From positions 124,001-188,000 of the forward strand of contig JAEUVJ010000023.1 of NCBI GenBank assembly GCA_016787085.1: a stretch of DNA of 64,000 bases, given 5' to 3'. This document shows positions 61,613 to 64,000 of the stretch, piece by piece. The notes under the pieces were generated by a model. It saw nothing but the letters and a program-made list of their open reading frames with translations. It did no database searches and was not told the DNA's origin. Each line of letters opens with the position of its first letter. Position 1 is the first letter of the stretch. The DNA comes from Chitinophagaceae bacterium. GTDB taxonomy: Bacteria > Bacteroidota > Bacteroidia > Chitinophagales > Chitinophagaceae. Position numbers and translations under genes: made by a program.

Positions 61613-62950
61613 ATGTCGCCTATCACCCCCATCGGCATCACCGACTTCCGTAACCAGCACCAGCCCTTTGGCATCAAAGACCATGACCGTCTGGGCCACA
61701 TATACTGCATTGGTAAAACAGGAAGCGGCAAATCAACTCTATTGTTGAATATGGTGATTTCTGACATTAAGCGGGGAAACGGTGTTGGGGTGATTGACCC
61801 GCACGGTGATCTTGCCGAAATGCTGCTATGCCATATTCCCGTGGAGAGAATAAGGGATGTGGTCTATTTCAATGCGGGTGATGCATTGTATCCGGTTGCC
61901 TTTAACCCACTCTCAAAAGTGAAAGAGGAAAACCGGTACTTAGTAGCCGCCACCATTGTCACCACCCTCAAAAAACTCTGGGCCGATTCATGGGGACCAC
62001 GGTTGGAGCATATTCTTCGCAATACGCTCATCTCCCTTTTGTACTATTCAAAAAGCACGTTGCTTGATATTGTGCCGATGCTCACCAATCCTTCATTTCG
62101 AAAACAGGTACTCTATGCACTCCCTGTGGAATCGATTCGAGAGTTTTGGCAACAGGAGTTTGAGCCGCTCTCTCCGCAGCTAAAACAAGAGTTCATTGCA
62201 CCAATCCTTAACAAAGTCGGGCTCTTTGCAGCACACCCTATTCTTCGGAACATTGTCGGGCAACAGCAGTCCAGGGTTGATATTGCAGAGGTGATGAACG
62301 CCAAGAAGATATTCATTGCCAATCTCTCAAAGGGAGTATTAGGAGAGGCGGCGACACAACTCTTAGGATCACTCCTAGTCACCCAGTTTCAAACCGCATC
62401 ACTGGAAAGGGCAACCAGGCCCCTCCATACCCGTACTCCCTTTTATCTCTATATTGACGAGGTACATTCATTCATTACCAAATCCTTTACTGACATATCC
62501 TCTGAATCACGAAAATTCGGATTATCGCTCTTTATCACCCACCAATTCCTTGACCAGCTACCAGAGGACATTCAGAAATCGGTACTGGGAAATGTTGGAA
62601 CGCTGATTGCCTTTCGGGTGGGATCACGGGATGCCAAAGTACTCGCTGAAGAATTCGTTCCGATATTCTCCGAAACCGATCTCATTAATCTTCCCCGGTA
62701 TCACATATACCTGAAGCTTCTGATTGATGGCACAGCATCAAAACCGTTTAGTGCTACAACACATCCAGTATCTGTTGAAACGGCCTCCAATCCTTCGCAT
62801 ATCATCAAGTGCTCCAGGGAGCGATATAGTATGTCAAAAGAAAAAGTGGAGCAGGGTATGCAACAACGAGCCATGTATCAACGAGGGCACGAGAGTGGAC
62901 AGGATACATTGTTTTCGACCTCATACGAGGAAACTCTTAATCCCTTTTAA
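61613..62950 (+). CDS. Type IV secretion coupling-type ATPase (TraD/VirD4-like)
   Basis: A 445-aa protein starting at the ATG at 61,613. The P-loop GKTGSGKSTLLLNM (about residues 36-49), the Walker B-type FYLYIDEVHSFI and the blocks IDPHGDLAEMLL, FITHQFLDQLPEDIQKSVLGNVGTLIAFRVG and EFVPIFSETDLINLPRYH are those of conjugative DNA-transfer ATPases of the TraD/VirD4 or DUF87-related group. It would sit at the membrane and drive DNA through the secretion channel. There is no clear N-terminal membrane segment, so anchoring is probably supplied by the next protein. The frame is open from a GTG at 61,529. Confidence 0.85.
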   Translation: MSPITPIGITDFRNQHQPFGIKDHDRLGHIYCIGKTGSGKSTLLLNMVISDIKRGNGVGVIDPHGDLAEMLLCHIPVERIRDVVYFNAGDALYPVAFNPLSKVKEENRYLVAATIVTTLKKLWADSWGPRLEHILRNTLISLLYYSKSTLLDIVPMLTNPSFRKQVLYALPVESIREFWQQEFEPLSPQLKQEFIAPILNKVGLFAAHPILRNIVGQQQSRVDIAEVMNAKKIFIANLSKGVLGEAATQLLGSLLVTQFQTASLERATRPLHTRTPFYLYIDEVHSFITKSFTDISSESRKFGLSLFITHQFLDQLPEDIQKSVLGNVGTLIAFRVGSRDAKVLAEEFVPIFSETDLINLPRYHIYLKLLIDGTASKPFSATTHPVSVETASNPSHIIKCSRERYSMSKEKVEQGMQQRAMYQRGHESGQDTLFSTSYEETLNPF

Positions 62951-63065
62951 TTGATCGAAGCGCGAAGCGGTGTATATAAAGTTTTCATATATTAGGGTAC
63001 TCCTTTCCCCGTATAAGACTGCGCATATCCTCCCTTCAATTGATTCACCATTAAACCGAACTTCC

Positions 63066-63704
63066 ATGGCATTTTTTTCTATCGATGGTGTCCTGCTACA
63101 CCTCCCAACTTTTTTACAAGCTGCCCGGCGACAAGATTTTTCATGGTCAACACTTACACTCCTTCTCTTTTTTGGAGTACTGGCATTTATCGTATGGCGG
63201 ATCATCGCTTTATCAAACCGGTCATCTCCTCCATCAGCACACTGGCATCACCACTTTGAGAATGTAAACTACTCACCTCAGCAGTTCTATAAAACCATTG
63301 CCCAGTTAGTGAAGGAAAAAGAACTACCGAATGTTTCGATAACTACGGTCACGTATTCGGAGGCTGGCATCTTTTCCATGAAGCGTGACTACCTGCGCAT
63401 CACCCGTGACCGGTTGGTGTTTGACATTTGTGCCGCTCCGTTTGCGAAAGGATTTTTTGTATCCTGGTGGCAGATCAAACTGCCGAGTCAAAGAGAAGTA
63501 CTGATTTCCCTCATTCCTTTTTTAGGGCGAACAATACTGCGTGATGAAAGGGGAAAGACTTATTTTGAGATAGATACGGAAACGATGTACAAGGACAGCA
63601 TTCACCAGAGTGTGCTGCAAGCCATTGATGCGATTACCACCGAAAAAGGGCTCCGTGCTCTGGCCCATCATGAGCGAAACCAGCTTGTTGAATCAATCGT
63701 GTGA
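63066..63704 (+). CDS. Membrane-anchored hypothetical protein of the conjugation block
   Basis: A 212-aa protein from the ATG at 63,066. A single membrane helix (LTLLLFFGVLAFIVWRIIAL, about residues 29-48) is followed by a soluble domain of beta strands and helices (VSITTVTYSEAGIFSMKRDYLRI, RLVFDICAAPFAKGFFVSWW). It lies 115 bp behind the ATPase gene and is likely co-transcribed with it. It could anchor the ATPase. I do not recognise the family. Confidence 0.7.
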   Translation: MAFFSIDGVLLHLPTFLQAARRQDFSWSTLTLLLFFGVLAFIVWRIIALSNRSSPPSAHWHHHFENVNYSPQQFYKTIAQLVKEKELPNVSITTVTYSEAGIFSMKRDYLRITRDRLVFDICAAPFAKGFFVSWWQIKLPSQREVLISLIPFLGRTILRDERGKTYFEIDTETMYKDSIHQSVLQAIDAITTEKGLRALAHHERNQLVESIV

Positions 63705-63711
63705 TGGGTGT

Positions 63712-64000
63712 ATGCGCAGCCTCAAAGAACAACTGACGATTCAGTTTTATGAATGGGAGCGCCTTGGCAGAGGGTGGATCTATGCGGCTGCACCGGTGGA
63801 TATCGAGCCGCCGTTTACCCCCTTTCTCTTTCATCGAATTCCGTCTAGTCCTCCCGTACACGATGATGGAGCGCACCATACGGTACTCAGCAAAGTGGCA
63901 TCAGTATTTCAAAAGAAAAAAGAGGTACCGCAATTGCCGCAGTATCCGCAGGTGACGTATGACCCCTATGCGTTTACCGACAATTCACCACTCGCCACGT
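63712..64000 (+). CDS. Conjugation-block protein, cut by window edge
   Basis: The frame begins at an ATG at 63,712 and runs off the window end, so only the first 96 residues are seen: MRSLKEQLTIQFYEWERLGRGW, then IEPPFTPFLFH. The FYEWExxGRGW pattern with the EPPFxPF block that follows resembles the N-terminus of large proteins encoded beside such ATPases (family recalled, not verified). It starts 8 bp after the stop codon of the upstream gene. Confidence 0.6.
   Translation, partial: MRSLKEQLTIQFYEWERLGRGWIYAAAPVDIEPPFTPFLFHRIPSSPPVHDDGAHHTVLSKVASVFQKKKEVPQLPQYPQVTYDPYAFTDNSPLAT

Noticed and set aside
1..64000. CRISPR arrays
   Set aside because: No regularly spaced direct repeats of 24-40 bp with unique spacers were seen; the only tandem repeats are the 7-bp linker repeat and the coding modules of the giant kinase.

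Overview
The window looks like a chromosome segment of a Bacteroidota bacterium, most likely of the Chitinophagaceae type (inference). The genes generally lack Shine-Dalgarno sequences. Some starts sit just after a TAnnTTTG-like -7 element. The gene content fits this group: a fused alpha/beta 2-oxoacid dehydrogenase, an MG2-like protein with a TonB-receptor plug, AraC regulators, propeller and TPR histidine kinases, and an MqnC enzyme of the futalosine menaquinone pathway.

Positions 1-21,700 are ordinary chromosomal genes: three AraC-type regulators, an asparaginase-like protein, surface proteins, mqnC, an aspartyl protease with a PDZ domain, an active/inactive pair of M16 peptidases, the fused dehydrogenase, a DUF418 membrane protein, a class C beta-lactamase-like hydrolase and small proteins. 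Two non-protein items stand out here. One is a probable structured RNA (about 3,284-3,502). The other is a 15-codon reading frame with a perfect Shine-Dalgarno sequence followed by a terminator (7,760-7,888, minus strand).

Positions 21,693-47,582 form a tightly packed minus-strand array, probably one long operon of up to 26 kb. It encodes three FIST sensor proteins, six closely related histidine kinases, two stand-alone response regulators (one with a class III cyclase domain), an HD-domain/YitT fusion and an amidohydrolase. One kinase is 2,683 aa long, with twelve copies of a sensor module of about 185 aa. No kinase carries its own receiver, so the likely arrangement is many sensors feeding two regulators and a cyclic-nucleotide output (inference). 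Palindromic REP-like sequences are inserted in frame at the same loop of four of the six kinase domains.

Positions about 48,735-64,000 are a mosaic mobile region: a large serine recombinase that seems to have cut a host gene, a HEPN-like protein, an ArdC antirestriction protein, three tyrosine recombinases, a degenerate IrrE-like/PIN pair that looks like a toxin-antitoxin module, a RuvC-like protein, an XRE regulator, a divergent tRNA-Lys and the start of a conjugation (type IV secretion) gene block that runs off the window. Its most striking part is a probable DNA-inversion switch at 52,787-55,504. A tyrosine recombinase ends inside a 27-bp site whose exact inverted copy lies 1.7 kb away. 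Between the two sites are two convergent genes, a spermidine-synthase-like protein and an unknown membrane-anchored protein. The site itself carries the recombinase stop codon and supplies the start codon of whichever gene lies next to it, so inversion would swap which protein is made with the recombinase.
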